64,000 nucleotides of DNA, from the NCBI GenBank assembly GCA_963833505.1, contig CAWHYG010000007.1, forward strand, positions 744,001 to 808,000. The letters run 5' to 3'. A model generated the notes under the pieces. That model was not told the DNA's origin. It did no database searches and worked only from the letters and a program-made list of their open reading frames with translations. The stretch's first letter is position 1. Each line of letters opens with the position of its first letter. Source of the stretch: CAWHYG01 sp963833505 (GTDB lineage: Bacteria > Eisenbacteria > RBG-16-71-46 > CAIMUX01). The translations under genes and the position numbers were made by a program. Positions 1-9,800 of this stretch are shown here, in pieces.

Positions 1-2
1 GC

Positions 3-686
3 CCCGCCGACGCTCTCAGAACCGGGGATCCCCGCCTCGTTCTCTGGATCACGGTCGCCGATTGCTTTCCGCTCGCGCTGGCGGCGGGTTCCGTCCGCAT
101 GCTCGGCCACTGCGGATGGCGCGGCGTGGCCGCCGGACTCGTCGAAGCGATGATCGCGAGCCTCCGGGAAGCGAGCCGATCTCCCCTCTCGGAGATCCGC
201 GCCTGGGTCGGGCCCGGGATCCAAGCCTGCTGCTACCAATTCGGCCGCGAGACGGCCAGCCGCTTCTCTCCCCGCGCGCTCCGGCCTCTCGGAGACGACT
301 GGTCGCTGGACCTCCGAGGCGAGATCCTGGCTCGCCTGGCCGGCGCGGGAGTGGCCGCGGACCGCACCGCCGCATCGGAAAGCTGCACCTGCTGCCTTCA
401 AGACCGCTTCTTCTCCCATCGCCGCGACGGCGTCCCTGCCGGTCGCATGGCGGCGCTGTGCTGGACTCCCCAGGCGGTGCGCGGCCGGGAACCGGTCGCT
501 CCCGGCGCGCAGGTCAGGTCTCCGGCGGAGCCGAGCGCCGCCGGTCCGGACCGCAAGTCTCCGGCGGAGCCGACCGGCGTCGAGCCAGAGTTCAGGCCTC
601 CGGTGGATCCGACCGGCCCGGAGCCAAAGCTCCCGTCTCCGGCGGAGCCGACCGCCCCCGGCGCCGATCAACCGCGCGGCCGCTGA
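3..686 (+). CDS. pgeF: Purine nucleoside phosphorylase/polyphenol oxidase PgeF (YfiH/DUF152 family), 5' partial
   Basis: The frame is open from base 3, so the N-terminus lies outside the window. The visible part carries the family core: an ADCFPLAL stretch (Cys of the metal site), GHCGWRG (the family's HAGWRG, with its His kept), a GPGIQACCYQFG segment, and SCTCCLQDRFFSHRRDG near the end of the fold. Family members are cytosolic zinc enzymes acting on purine nucleosides; older names are laccase or polyphenol oxidase domain. After the fold ends near base 500, about 55 extra residues form a repetitive Pro/Glu-rich tail that relatives lack (see the repeat entry). It is the only plus-strand gene here, and its 3' end overlaps convergent bshA by about 19 bases. 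Confidence 0.88.
   Translation, partial: PADALRTGDPRLVLWITVADCFPLALAAGSVRMLGHCGWRGVAAGLVEAMIASLREASRSPLSEIRAWVGPGIQACCYQFGRETASRFSPRALRPLGDDWSLDLRGEILARLAGAGVAADRTAASESCTCCLQDRFFSHRRDGVPAGRMAALCWTPQAVRGREPVAPGAQVRSPAEPSAAGPDRKSPAEPTGVEPEFRPPVDPTGPEPKLPSPAEPTAPGADQPRGR
518..673 (+). repeat. Four 39-bp in-frame tandem repeats in the pgeF tail
   Basis: A GTCTCCGGCGGAGCCGA-like core starts at 518, 557, 596 and 635, an exact 39-base (13-codon) period. The encoded units are SPAEPSAAGPDRK, SPAEPTGVEPEFR, PPVDPTGPEPKLP and SPAEPTAPGADQP. The first five residues of each unit are best kept. The period preserves the reading frame, so this is a coding minisatellite that gives a probably disordered Pro/Glu-rich tail. 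Confidence 0.9.
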
Positions 687-1888
687 TCCCCATCGAGCAA
701 CTCCTCGTAGAGCGCCTGATATTGATCTACGACCTTCCGCTCGGCAAACGCGTCCTCGGCCCGCGCCCGCGCGCTCGCGCCGACCCGGCGGCTCAGCCCC
801 GGGTTGCCGAGCACCCGGCGCGCAATCGCGATCATCCCGGCGATGTCCTCCGGATCCGCGAGGAAGCCGGAGATCCCGTTCTCGATCAGCTCGCTCGTTC
901 CCCCGCGGCTCGTGGCGACCACCGGCACGCCGGAGGACATGGCTTCCAGGGCCACGAGCCCGAAGCTCTCGTGATCGCTCGGAAGAAGCACGAGGTCCGC
1001 CAGCGGCAGGAGCGATTCCATCCGATCCTGAAGACCGAGGAAGAAGACGCGGTCCTCGAGGCCGTAGGAACGGGCCAGCTCCTGGGCGTGCCAGCGTTCG
1101 GGACCGTCGCCGACGATCACGAGATCGGCCGGCAGGTCGGAGGCTAAGCCCGCGAAAACGCTCAAGACCGTCGGCACGTTCTTGACCGCGCGAAGATTGG
1201 AGGCATGCATGACGACGGGGCGTCCTCCCCGTCCGAACGGAGCGTGGCCGGGCCCGGCTTTGGGCCGGAAGCGGTCGGTATCGACGAAGTTCGGAATCAC
1301 CGAGATGGGCACCTCGACCGAAAAGGCCTCGAAGGTCCGGCGGCGGAGAAACTCGCTGACCGCCGTGACCCGATCGCTCTGCTCGATGGAGAACCGGGTG
1401 ATCTTGTGAAACGAGGGCTGGACGCCCACGAGGGTGATGTCGGTGCCGTGCAGGGTGGTCACGGTGCGCAGGGTGCCCGGCGGCAGCATTTGGACGGCCA
1501 GGTAGGAGCAGATCGCATGCGGCAGCGCGTAGTGGACGTGCACGACGTCGAGCCCGTGGGTCTCGGCGACCTCGGTGATCTTCACCGCGAGGCTCAGCGT
1601 GTAAGGAGGATGGTGGAAGACCGGATAGTTCTCCGTCTGCACCTCGTGAAAGAAGACGTTCTCCTCATATCCCTTGAGGCGGACCGGCATCGCATAGGTG
1701 ATGAAATGGACCTCCCAGCCCCGGTGGGCCATGGCGAGGCCGAGCTCGGTCGCGACGATGCCGCTGCCGCCCGAGGAGGGATAACAGACGATCCCGAGCT
1801 TCCGCGGGCGCGGCCCCTCACCGCCGCTCGCGCGAGCCGCCTCCGCCCTGCCGGCGGCGCCTTTATCCTTCGGATCCATCGCGGTCAT
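668..1888 (-). CDS. bshA: N-acetyl-alpha-D-glucosaminyl L-malate synthase BshA
   Basis: Family-4 glycosyltransferase catalysing the first step of bacillithiol synthesis (UDP-GlcNAc plus L-malate to GlcNAc-malate), in the cytosol. BshA hallmarks are visible: LGIVCYPSSGGSGIVATELG near the N-terminus, HEVQTENYPVFHHPPYTLSLA, VHVHYALPHA, LHGTDITLVG and ISVIPNFVDTDRF, then the C-terminal GT4 half with PSDHESFGLVALEAMSSGVPVVAT. The start is ambiguous: an ATG at 1888 and another at 1879 share one GGAGG, and a longer frame reaches 1921. The gene start lies inside the 3' end of bshC, so the two are translationally coupled. No bshB deacetylase is present in the window. Confidence 0.92.
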   Translation of the reverse strand: MTAMDPKDKGAAGRAEAARASGGEGPRPRKLGIVCYPSSGGSGIVATELGLAMAHRGWEVHFITYAMPVRLKGYEENVFFHEVQTENYPVFHHPPYTLSLAVKITEVAETHGLDVVHVHYALPHAICSYLAVQMLPPGTLRTVTTLHGTDITLVGVQPSFHKITRFSIEQSDRVTAVSEFLRRRTFEAFSVEVPISVIPNFVDTDRFRPKAGPGHAPFGRGGRPVVMHASNLRAVKNVPTVLSVFAGLASDLPADLVIVGDGPERWHAQELARSYGLEDRVFFLGLQDRMESLLPLADLVLLPSDHESFGLVALEAMSSGVPVVATSRGGTSELIENGISGFLADPEDIAGMIAIARRVLGNPGLSRRVGASARARAEDAFAERKVVDQYQALYEELLDGDQRPRG

Positions 1889-3440
1889 CTCCCTCCGGTT
1901 CGGAAACCTCCGGTCCTTCAAGCACGAAGAGCGCCTCCGCCTCGGGCTCTCCGGCGTCGAGCGTTCTTCGCAGGTGCTCCTCCGCCGCCTCCACGACGAT
2001 CTGCGTTTCCATCCGCCCCTCCGCCAGGAGAGGCGTCAACATCGAGAGCGTCCGTTCCTGGTCGCCGTCGCGGGGCCGCAGGAACTCCCTCCAGTGCGCC
2101 AGTCGCGGAATTCGCTGGTAGAGGCGGTGGCGGGCCTTGGCGGCAATGCCCTCGCTGACGCGGCCGAGCTGGAAATCGGCCTTGCCCGCCGCCGATTCCA
2201 ACAACTGGACCAGGCTCCGATCAAAGCCGGCCAGCGCCTCCGCCAGGGCTTCGCCGTCGCGCCGCAGGTCCTCCCGAACCGCCTCGACCCGGTGGACGAG
2301 GTCGCTCGGGATCTCCCGCTTCAGCGCTCGGGCGAGGAATCCGTCCGGATCGGCCACCGCCCCGGCATAGCCTCCTCCGGCCTCGAGAACCGATTCGTCG
2401 AGCGCGGGCAGGAGCGCTCCCCGAAGCCGCGAAACGAGCGGGGGCGGCGGAATCTGCGCTTGCCGGTAGACCGGCCCGAGCTGGGCCCGATAGCGGACCT
2501 CCGCGGGACCGCACACCGTGGCCGCATTGGGAAACAGGAGATCCTGCAGCGGTGGCCGGAGCACGACGTTCGGCCCGACGGGAGGCTCGGGAAGTGCGCC
2601 CGCCGGCAGCGGTTCGCGCATGTTCTCGCGGAGCGCGAAGAGCGCGCGGTCTCCGAGCGCGGGATCGAGCGCCGGGTCGTGGCCGAGCTGGCGCGCCTCC
2701 TCCGCGCCGGCGCGCAGGAGATCGGCCAGCGGCCACTCGCGGCCCGCCCGGACCAGCCACTGGCTCTGCGCCCGGATCACGTTCGGATCGGCACCATCGA
2801 TCGCCAGGAGAGGAAGCCCCGGCAGCAGGCGGAAGAGAAGGCCGGCCGTCATCCCGCTCCAGGACTCTCCGCCGGCAGCGGTTTCCCGGAGAATCTCCGC
2901 GACCCGTTCGCCGCCGGCCTGGCGCCAGAGCGCCGCGCCGCTTTCGAGAGCCGTAAGCTGGGACGCGGCGGGCAGCCGCCCGATCATGGTCCCGCCCGGC
3001 GGATTCGAGTCGCCGCGCAAACGGACCAGCCGGCCCGACGGCTCGGGCAGCCAGGCCGAGGCGACTTCGCCGTAGTCCGCGTCATCCCCGACGATCCAGA
3101 AGACGGCGATCGCCGGGACGCCGAACGCCCGACCCAGGCGGCGCGCCAGAACGGCCGCCGTCGCCGCCTTGTACAAGGTGTACAATGGCCCACCGAAGAA
3201 CGCCGGCTGCTGGCCGGTGACGACCGCCAAACCCTTTCCGGCCAGGATCGATTCCCAGGAGGACTCGAGCGAAGGATCGCCGCCCCGTTCGACGCACCAG
3301 CGCAGGAGCGGCTGCGCCGCGCCGGCCAGCGGAGACGGCCGGCCGGCGGCGAGCCGCGCGCGGCCCGCCGCCTCGATCTGCGACCACGAGGCCGTTCCGC
3401 GCTCCGCCGCGGTCAGCTCGCGGAATCCGCTCAGCTTCAC
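1863..3440 (-). CDS. bshC: Bacillithiol biosynthesis cysteine-adding enzyme BshC
   Basis: Protein of 525 residues, close to the family length. It is the putative ligase adding cysteine to glucosaminyl-malate in the last step of bacillithiol synthesis. Diagnostic stretches are VVTGQQPAFFGGPLYTLYKA (about residues 73-92) and VFWIVGDDADYGEVASAWLP, followed by long helical segments and the C-terminal FQLGRVSEGIAAKA region. The start is GTG at 3440, preceded by AAGGGG at good spacing. It begins one base after the stop of the upstream methyltransferase and overlaps bshA downstream. Confidence 0.93.
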   Translation of the reverse strand: MKLSGFRELTAAERGTASWSQIEAAGRARLAAGRPSPLAGAAQPLLRWCVERGGDPSLESSWESILAGKGLAVVTGQQPAFFGGPLYTLYKAATAAVLARRLGRAFGVPAIAVFWIVGDDADYGEVASAWLPEPSGRLVRLRGDSNPPGGTMIGRLPAASQLTALESGAALWRQAGGERVAEILRETAAGGESWSGMTAGLLFRLLPGLPLLAIDGADPNVIRAQSQWLVRAGREWPLADLLRAGAEEARQLGHDPALDPALGDRALFALRENMREPLPAGALPEPPVGPNVVLRPPLQDLLFPNAATVCGPAEVRYRAQLGPVYRQAQIPPPPLVSRLRGALLPALDESVLEAGGGYAGAVADPDGFLARALKREIPSDLVHRVEAVREDLRRDGEALAEALAGFDRSLVQLLESAAGKADFQLGRVSEGIAAKARHRLYQRIPRLAHWREFLRPRDGDQERTLSMLTPLLAEGRMETQIVVEAAEEHLRRTLDAGEPEAEALFVLEGPEVSEPEGDDRDGSEG

Positions 3441-3441
3441 G

Positions 3442-4233
3442 TCAATCCCCTTCCCGCTGCGCGATCAGCAGGCAGCGCGGTGAACTTTCCGGGTCAAACG
3501 AGGCGCCGTCATAGTCTCCCAGGATGGTCCGGGTCGCGAGCCCGGCCGCCGCCAGGAGCGACCGCAGCTCGGAAGGAGTGTAGAGCCGGACGCGTTCCTC
3601 ATAGAGCACATCGGGACGTCCGCCATAGGACGCGCTCACCCGTACCCGCTTTCTGAGGAAGGGGCCCTCCGGATCGAGGAGGCGGATCTCATGAACTTCG
3701 TGATCCTGCACCCGCCGCCGCGATTCCGGCACCAGCGTGCGGCGCACCTGGACGTCGTTGAGAAAATCGAGGGCCACGAATCCCCCCGGCCGCAGCACCC
3801 GCGCGATTTCGTCCAGGACCTCCTGATCCTCCCGCACCAGCGCGAAGTAACCGAAGCTCGTGAACAGGAGCAGCGCCCAGCCCTGCGAAGCGCTCTTGAT
3901 CGGAAGGCGCCGCATGTCGGCCCGGACCAGGGGCGGCTGGTCGCGGCGAAGGGCCGCCCGCGCCGTCCGGAGCAGCGGCCAGGAGAGGTCGAGGCCGGTC
4001 ACGCGCCAGCCGTCGCGATCGAGACAGCGGACGAACCGGCCGGGCCCGCAGGCCACGTCGAGCACCGGCCCCGCGAACGGAAACTGGCGGATCAGGGTTG
4101 CGATCAGACGGGCCGCCTCCGATTCGTCCCGGTGGGCATAGAGGTGGAGATAGACCTCGTCGAAGGCATGCCGGAACCAATCGGACTCGTCGCACCGAAC
4201 GGGATCGCGCTTTTCACTCCGCCCGGCAGGCAT
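3442..4233 (-). CDS. Class I SAM-dependent methyltransferase
   Basis: Protein of 263 residues with a Rossmann methyltransferase core. Motif I is VLDVACGPGRFVRCLDRDGW (about residues 53-72) followed by TGLDLS; further motifs are DMRRLPI and a VLRPGGFVALDFLND post-core segment. The substrate cannot be read from sequence; small-molecule or lipid methylation is typical of this Methyltransf_25/11-like group. It lies between a glycosyltransferase and bshC in one tight run (3 bases after the first, 1 base before the second), so co-expression is likely. A role in bacillithiol metabolism is possible but unsupported by motif. Confidence 0.85.
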   Translation of the reverse strand: MPAGRSEKRDPVRCDESDWFRHAFDEVYLHLYAHRDESEAARLIATLIRQFPFAGPVLDVACGPGRFVRCLDRDGWRVTGLDLSWPLLRTARAALRRDQPPLVRADMRRLPIKSASQGWALLLFTSFGYFALVREDQEVLDEIARVLRPGGFVALDFLNDVQVRRTLVPESRRRVQDHEVHEIRLLDPEGPFLRKRVRVSASYGGRPDVLYEERVRLYTPSELRSLLAAAGLATRTILGDYDGASFDPESSPRCLLIAQREGD

Positions 4234-4236
4234 GAT

Positions 4237-5001
4237 TCACCGGCCGCGGCGCGCCCACCCGAGCTCGGTCCAGAGCCGGAACAGCTCCCGGAACGCCCGC
4301 AGGATCACGCGCCAGTTGGCGCCGGTCTGGCGCCCGTGGAGGCGGGGATAGTGCGAGACGGGAAGCTCGTGGACCCGGGCGCCGCGCCGCCGCGCCCGGG
4401 CCAGGATCTCGAGGTCGATGGTGGCTCCGTTCGACCACAGCTCCATGCCCTCGAAGATCGAGCCGCGAAAGAGCTTGAACGCGCAATCGACGTCCCGCAC
4501 CCAGACGCCCATGAGAAGGCCGACGGCGAGGTTGTACACCCCCGCGTTCAGACGGCGGATGAACGGATCGCTCCGGACGCGGCGATAGCCGATGACGAGG
4601 TCGAACCGGTCGCGCAGCGCCAGGAACTGCGGAAGCTCGCCCAGGTCGAACTGATTGTCGCCGTCGGTATAGAAGATCCATGGCTCCCGCGCGCCGCGGA
4701 TTCCGCTGCGGAGCGCCGCGCCGTACCCGAGATTCCTCGGATGGTGCACGACGCGGATGCGCGGGTCGGAAGCCGCCAGCCGGTCGGCGATGGGGCCGGT
4801 CTGGTCGCGGCTCCCGTCGTCCACCAGGATGACCTCGAACGACCGGGCCAGGCCGGGCAGGATCCGAAGCGCCCGGGCCGCCGCTTCCTCGATGTTTCCC
4901 TCCTCGTTGTACATCGGATAGAAAAGGGACAGCCCCTCGACGCGATCCTCCACGGTCCCGCCCCCGTCAAGCGCTCGGGTGTCCGCCGCGTTCGTCTTCA
5001 A
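4237..5001 (-). CDS. Family 2 glycosyltransferase (DPM1/polyprenyl-phosphate type)
   Basis: About 254 residues. A GT-A fold is visible: SLFYPMYNEEGNIEEAAARA near the N-terminus, ILVDDGSRDQTG, FYTDGDNQFDLGEL (metal/nucleotide-binding DxD region) and RDVDCAFKLFRG. There is no C-terminal membrane segment, so it resembles the soluble dolichol/undecaprenyl-phosphate sugar transferases. The TTG start at 5001 is chosen because GGGGAGG sits 9 bases upstream, and TTGA overlaps the stop of the Omp85 gene. A GTG at 4953 is the fallback start. A much longer open frame upstream is only shadow of the Omp85 gene. Confidence 0.85.
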   Translation of the reverse strand: MKTNAADTRALDGGGTVEDRVEGLSLFYPMYNEEGNIEEAAARALRILPGLARSFEVILVDDGSRDQTGPIADRLAASDPRIRVVHHPRNLGYGAALRSGIRGAREPWIFYTDGDNQFDLGELPQFLALRDRFDLVIGYRRVRSDPFIRRLNAGVYNLAVGLLMGVWVRDVDCAFKLFRGSIFEGMELWSNGATIDLEILARARRRGARVHELPVSHYPRLHGRQTGANWRVILRAFRELFRLWTELGWARRGR

Positions 5002-6293
5002 AACCGCAGGCCTCCCCCGCCGTAGGCGCGGACCTGCCGGCCGTCGGTCGCGACGTCGAGACTGACCAGGTTGAACCACGGGGCGAGAAATCGCAGCCCC
5101 ACGCCGCCGCCCCAGCGGGCGCTCGCCCGGCCGTCTTCGAGCGCATGCCCTTCCCAGATCGAGCCCCCGTCGACGAACGCGGCTCCGTCCACCGTGAGAT
5201 CGAGATTGATCCGTCCGCCGCGCAGGCTGAGCGTCCGTTTCGGAAGGATCGGAAAGCGCTCCTCCACCCATCCGTTCCACCGGCTCTCGCCGCCGAACTC
5301 TCCCTGGGCGTATCCCCGCAGGGAGCCGATGCCGCCGAGCTCGACCCTCTGGTAGTTCGGAACGGATCCGCGGCTCCATTCCAACAGGCTGGCCGCGGTG
5401 AACGCGGTCCCCCCGCCGGTCGAGAGCACTCGGAGCAGGCCCAGACCGTATCGCTGGAAGTCGGTCGTGCCGCCCAGCACGCCTCCATGGGGCTCGAAGG
5501 AGATGGCGACCTTGCTTCCGGTGAAAGGCCGGAACCGGGAGTCGCGCGAGTCCCGCAAGGCTCCAAGCTGAAGGTAGCGGTGGTCGTCGGTCCGGGCCGA
5601 AGCGGAAGCGCCCGGCCCAAGCGCGGGATCCGGCCGCGAGCTGGCCCTTTCCACGCCGGCCAGGAGGGGAAAGCCGATCTGCGCTCCGTGGGACGGCTCG
5701 GCCGAGAGGTAGGCGCCGCGTTGATCCACGATCAACCCATCGGTGCGATCGCGGCTTCGGGACCCGTAGATTCCGGCGCCGAGACCAAGCCGGCGGCCGG
5801 CGAGCCACGGCGTGTCGTAGGCGAGAGACAGATTCTGCCGCCCTCCTCCCACCGCCGACAAGGCCGCTCGCTCATTCCGCCCCCGCAGGTTGATGGTCGA
5901 GGCGTAGCCGCCCCAGGAAATCCCGTCCTCGGGAGTATAGTCCACGACGGGATAGGCGAGAATCGTAGGACGCTCCCGGACCTCGATCCAGAGGACCGGC
6001 GCCTGCCGCGCACTGTCGGGCCGCGCCTGGAACAGAACCTCGGCGAAGATCCCCAGATCGAGGAGGCGGAGTCGGTCTCTCTCCAGCCGGTCCCAGTCGA
6101 GCGAATCTCCGACGCGGCAGCTCAGCTCGCGCGTGATCACTTCGGGCCGCGTTCGCACGAGGCCGGTCAGCTCGATGCGCGCGATCGGCCGATCGAGCCA
6201 GGAAGGGTTCGGGGAACCGGCGGTTTCGGCCTGAACGCACGACGCCGGGCCGGCCAGGGCCAGAAGGGCCCCCAGAGCCAGGACCTGCCGCAT
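4998..6293 (-). CDS. Omp85/BamA-superfamily outer-membrane protein with one POTRA domain
   Basis: About 431 residues with an N-terminal signal peptide (RQVLALGALLALAGPASCVQA). One POTRA-like module follows (IARIELTGLVRTRPEVITRE, then LLDLGIFAEVLFQ). A surface-antigen-D15-type barrel makes up the rest, with SLRGYAQGEFGGESRWNGW resembling the VRGY/lid region and a C-terminal aromatic (GGGGLRF). It is shorter than BamA, which has five POTRA domains, so it is more likely a TamA-like or lipid-linked Omp85 paralogue. The ATG at 6293 directly follows an in-frame TTG. It overlaps the glycosyltransferase start. Confidence 0.85.
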   Translation of the reverse strand: MRQVLALGALLALAGPASCVQAETAGSPNPSWLDRPIARIELTGLVRTRPEVITRELSCRVGDSLDWDRLERDRLRLLDLGIFAEVLFQARPDSARQAPVLWIEVRERPTILAYPVVDYTPEDGISWGGYASTINLRGRNERAALSAVGGGRQNLSLAYDTPWLAGRRLGLGAGIYGSRSRDRTDGLIVDQRGAYLSAEPSHGAQIGFPLLAGVERASSRPDPALGPGASASARTDDHRYLQLGALRDSRDSRFRPFTGSKVAISFEPHGGVLGGTTDFQRYGLGLLRVLSTGGGTAFTAASLLEWSRGSVPNYQRVELGGIGSLRGYAQGEFGGESRWNGWVEERFPILPKRTLSLRGGRINLDLTVDGAAFVDGGSIWEGHALEDGRASARWGGGVGLRFLAPWFNLVSLDVATDGRQVRAYGGGGLRF

Positions 6294-6336
6294 CAATTCC
6301 GAGCGCGGGAGCGTCCTCCGGATCCGGCGGCGCGGA

Positions 6337-6825
6337 TCACTGGGGAGTTCCCGAGTCCTTGCCGCCGCTGCTCACCGAAGTCTTGTTCAACCCGCTCGTG
6401 TCGGTCACTTCCTTGACCACGAAACCGACCGCCACGGCGCCGGCCGCCAGGAGCACGGTCTTCCCCGGATCACGGCTCACGACCCGCACCGAATCCACCT
6501 TGGAGATCGGGACCGGAAAGACGCGGGCCTCCGTGGTGTAGTAGATGCCCTCCTTCACCGATCCGTGCTCCACGGAGATCGGGTACTCGCCGAGCAGGGT
6601 ATCCGGCTTGAAGGTGATCCGGCGGAACTGGTAGATCTCTCCCCCCTGGAGATAGACCTCGCTCTTGCCCAGGACGGTCCCGGGCACGAGCCTGGTTCGG
6701 GCCACCAGGAACTTGGACGTGCAGCCGCCGATCAGGACGACGGCGATGAGGACTGCGCCCAGAACGCCTGCGGACCTTGGCGGAACGGCAAAGGACCAAT
6801 CGCCGTGAGACGCGCGCGCGTGCAT
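6337..6825 (-). CDS. Hypothetical lipoprotein
   Basis: Protein of 162 residues. A hydrophobic N-terminus ends in VVLIGGC, a good lipobox, so an acylated envelope protein is expected. The body repeatedly suggests beta strands (EVYLQGGEIYQFRRITFKPD, EGIYYTTEARVFPVPISKVDSVRV) and ends in a hydrophobic segment plus a Ser/Gly tail. No family is recognised. It begins 4 bases after the mutS stop and precedes the Omp85 gene, so it may assist envelope assembly; that is inference from position only. No convincing ribosome-binding site precedes the chosen ATG. Confidence 0.7.
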   Translation of the reverse strand: MHARASHGDWSFAVPPRSAGVLGAVLIAVVLIGGCTSKFLVARTRLVPGTVLGKSEVYLQGGEIYQFRRITFKPDTLLGEYPISVEHGSVKEGIYYTTEARVFPVPISKVDSVRVVSRDPGKTVLLAAGAVAVGFVVKEVTDTSGLNKTSVSSGGKDSGTPQ

Positions 6826-6829
6826 GAGG

Positions 6830-9800
6830 TCAGTATAGCTCCTCCTTCCAGCGGTGGAGAAGCGTCAGCGCCTCGAGCGGCGAGATTCGTTCGAGATCCA
6901 ATTTTCGGAGGTCCTCCACAAAGCGGGGCTCGGGAGGCCCGAAGAGCGAAAGCTGGATTCCGCCGGAAGGCGCGCCCCGCCGATCCACGCCGGAAGGCAG
7001 CGCGTCTGCGCCGGCCCGCGCTTCTCCCGGATCGCGCTCGGAGACCACTTCCGCCGGCTGTCCCACCTCCATGCCGGGCTCCGCCGAAGGTCGGTGCACC
7101 ATCGCGTCGTGCTCCCCCGCCGGCCCGCGCTGCGCTGCGTCGGTCCCCTTCGACGGCCGGTCCGACGTCGCGCCGGTCTCCCCCGCCGGCCCTTGCGGCG
7201 CCGCACCGGTCCCTTCCGCCGCCCGGGATGAGGACGAACCCCCTGGGATCGCGACGGCCGCACCGCCTTCCGCCGCCGGGGTGATGCGGCGCGCCTCCTC
7301 TTCGAGCCGCTCGAGGATCGTGCGGGCGCGCCGGATGACGGATTCGGGCACGCCGGCGAGCTGGGCCACATGGATGCCGTAGCTGCGGTCCGCCGCGCCT
7401 TCGACGACCCGGCGGAGAAAGACGACCTGATCGCCCCATTCCTTGACCTCGACGTTGAGGTTGCGGAACCCGCGTCCGGGACGGGCCAGGCGGGTCAGCT
7501 CGTGGAAATGGGTGGCGAAGATGGTGCGAGGTTTGGGACCGGAGCGCGACTCGAGGGCCTCGGCCACCGCCCAGGCGATCGCCAGGCCGTCGTAGGTCGA
7601 GGTGCCGCGCCCCACCTCATCCAGGAGGACCAGGCTCCGGCGGGTGGCGTGATGAAGGATTCGGCTCGTCTCGATCATCTCGACCAGAAACGTCGACTGA
7701 CCGCGCGCCAGCGAATCGTGCGCCCCGACGCGGGTGAAGATCCGATCGCACAGGCCGATCTCGGCCGAGGCCGCCGGAACGAAGGATCCAAGCTGCGCCA
7801 TCACGGTGATCAGTCCCACCTGCCGGAGATAGGTCGATTTTCCGGCCATGTTCGGGCCGGTCAGGATGGCAACCTGCTCGAGGTCCCCGTCCAGCTCCGT
7901 GTCGTTCGGAATGAACGTGCCCGGGCCCAGCGATTCCTCGACCACCGGATGGCGGCCGTCCCTGAGGACGAGGCGGATCCCCGGATCGACCTCCGGCCGC
8001 ACCCACCGCCGCCGCGCCGCGGCTTCGGCCAGTCCCTGCAGGAAATCCAGCTCAGCCAGCGCGCGCGCCAGGTCCTGGAGGGCGGAGGTGCGGTTTCGAA
8101 TCTCCTCGCAGAGGGCCTCGAAGAGGACCCGCTCCCGGCGCGTGGCCTCCTCCTCGGCGTGCAGCACCTTCTCCTCGAACTCCTTCAGCTCCGGAGTCAG
8201 GAAGCGCTCGGCCCCGGCCAGCGTCTGCTTGCGCACGTAACGGTCGGGGACCTTGCCGAGCTGGGACTGGCTCACCTCGATGTAGTAGCCGAAGACGCGG
8301 TTGAATCCGACCTTGAGCCCGGGGATGCCCGTGCGGGTCCGCTCCTCCTCCTGGAGCCGCGCGATCCAGGACTTCGCGTCCCTCGACAGGCTTCGCATCT
8401 CCGCCAGCTCCGGATCGAACGCGTCGCGGAAGACGCCGCCGTCGGCCAGAAGCGCGGGCGGCGCATCGACCAGGGCGGCTTCCATCCGCTCGCTCAAGGC
8501 GCGCAGCTCCTCTACCGGCGGCGCCGGAAGAGCCGCCGGCGGCGGTCCCGCTCCCGGCAAGAGTCCAGGACCTGGCGCGACGACAGGTTTTCCCGCTCCC
8601 GACACGAATCCTGGACCTGGCGCGACGTCAGTCTGTCCCGCTCCCGGCACGAATCCTGGACCTGACACGACGACAGTCGCGGTTTCGGGAGAGCCTGAAA
8701 GCAGACTCCCGATCTTCGGGGCGGTCCGGAGCGTCTGGCGCAGGCCGGCAAGATCCCGGGGCTGGGCTCGCCCGCAATGAAGCTTCGCCAGGATCCGCTC
8801 CACGTCCGCGGTCTCCTTGAGGAGCGCACGGAGCGAGGCGCGGAGGCGTCCGTCCAGAAGGATTTCGATCCGATCCTGCCGCCGGCGGATCGACTCGACG
8901 TCAGCCAGGGGCCGGCGCAAGGCGCTCCGAAGCAGGCGCGATCCCGCCGCCGTCAGGGTGAAATCGAGGCAATGCAGCAAGGTCGAGGACGCGTCTCCTC
9001 CGGGAAGCGGCTCGAGGATCTCGAGGCTCCGGAGGGTCGAGTCGTCGAGGATCAGCCCCTCGCCGGGGCGAAGCCGGCGAGGCGGCCGCAAATGCCCGAG
9101 ATCGGACTGCTTCTGCTCCTCGGCGTACTCGAGGAGCGCGCCAGCCGCGCCCAGGGCGGGCCCGAGATCCTCCGCCTCGAAGGCGTCGAGGCTGGCGAGA
9201 TGGAAGCGCTCGAGAAGCGCCGACCGGCCCCGATCCCGGCTGAACTTCCAGGGGTCGAGGATCGTGAGAAACGGAGCCGGAACCAGATCGGCAATCCACT
9301 CGCCGAGTCCCGTCCGCTCCTCCTCGGTCAGGAGGATCTCGGCGGGACTGAGGCGGGCCAGCTCCTCGCGCGCCTCGAGCGCATTCAGATCGTCCAGCAG
9401 AAGTTCTCCGGTCGAGATGTCGGCCGCGGCCAGCCCGAACCGTCCCGAGGCGCCGCTCCGGAGGGCCGCGATGAAGTTGTTGCTTCCCGCCTGCAGCAGC
9501 GAATCGGCCAGGGTCGTCCCGGGCGAGAGGACCTCCACCACCTTCCGCGCGAGCAGCTTCTTTCCCTTGCCCGGCTCTTCGACCTGCTCGCAGATGGCGA
9601 CCCGGTGCCCCGCCTTGAGCAGCCTGGCGATGTAGGGTTCGGCATTGTGCCAGGGGAAACCGGCCAGCGGAATCGGATCGGAGTCGGCCGCGTTCCGGCT
9701 GGTCAACGCGATGCCGGTGACGCGGGCCAGCAGGTGCGCGTCGTCGAAGAAGGTCTCGTAGAAGTCCCCCATGCGGAAGAGGAGGACCGCGTCCGGGTGG

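Noticed and set aside
4998..5808. N-terminal extension of the glycosyltransferase frame to 5808
   Set aside because: The extension lies wholly inside the Omp85 gene, is Arg-rich shadow translation, and a good ribosome-binding site supports the TTG at 5001.
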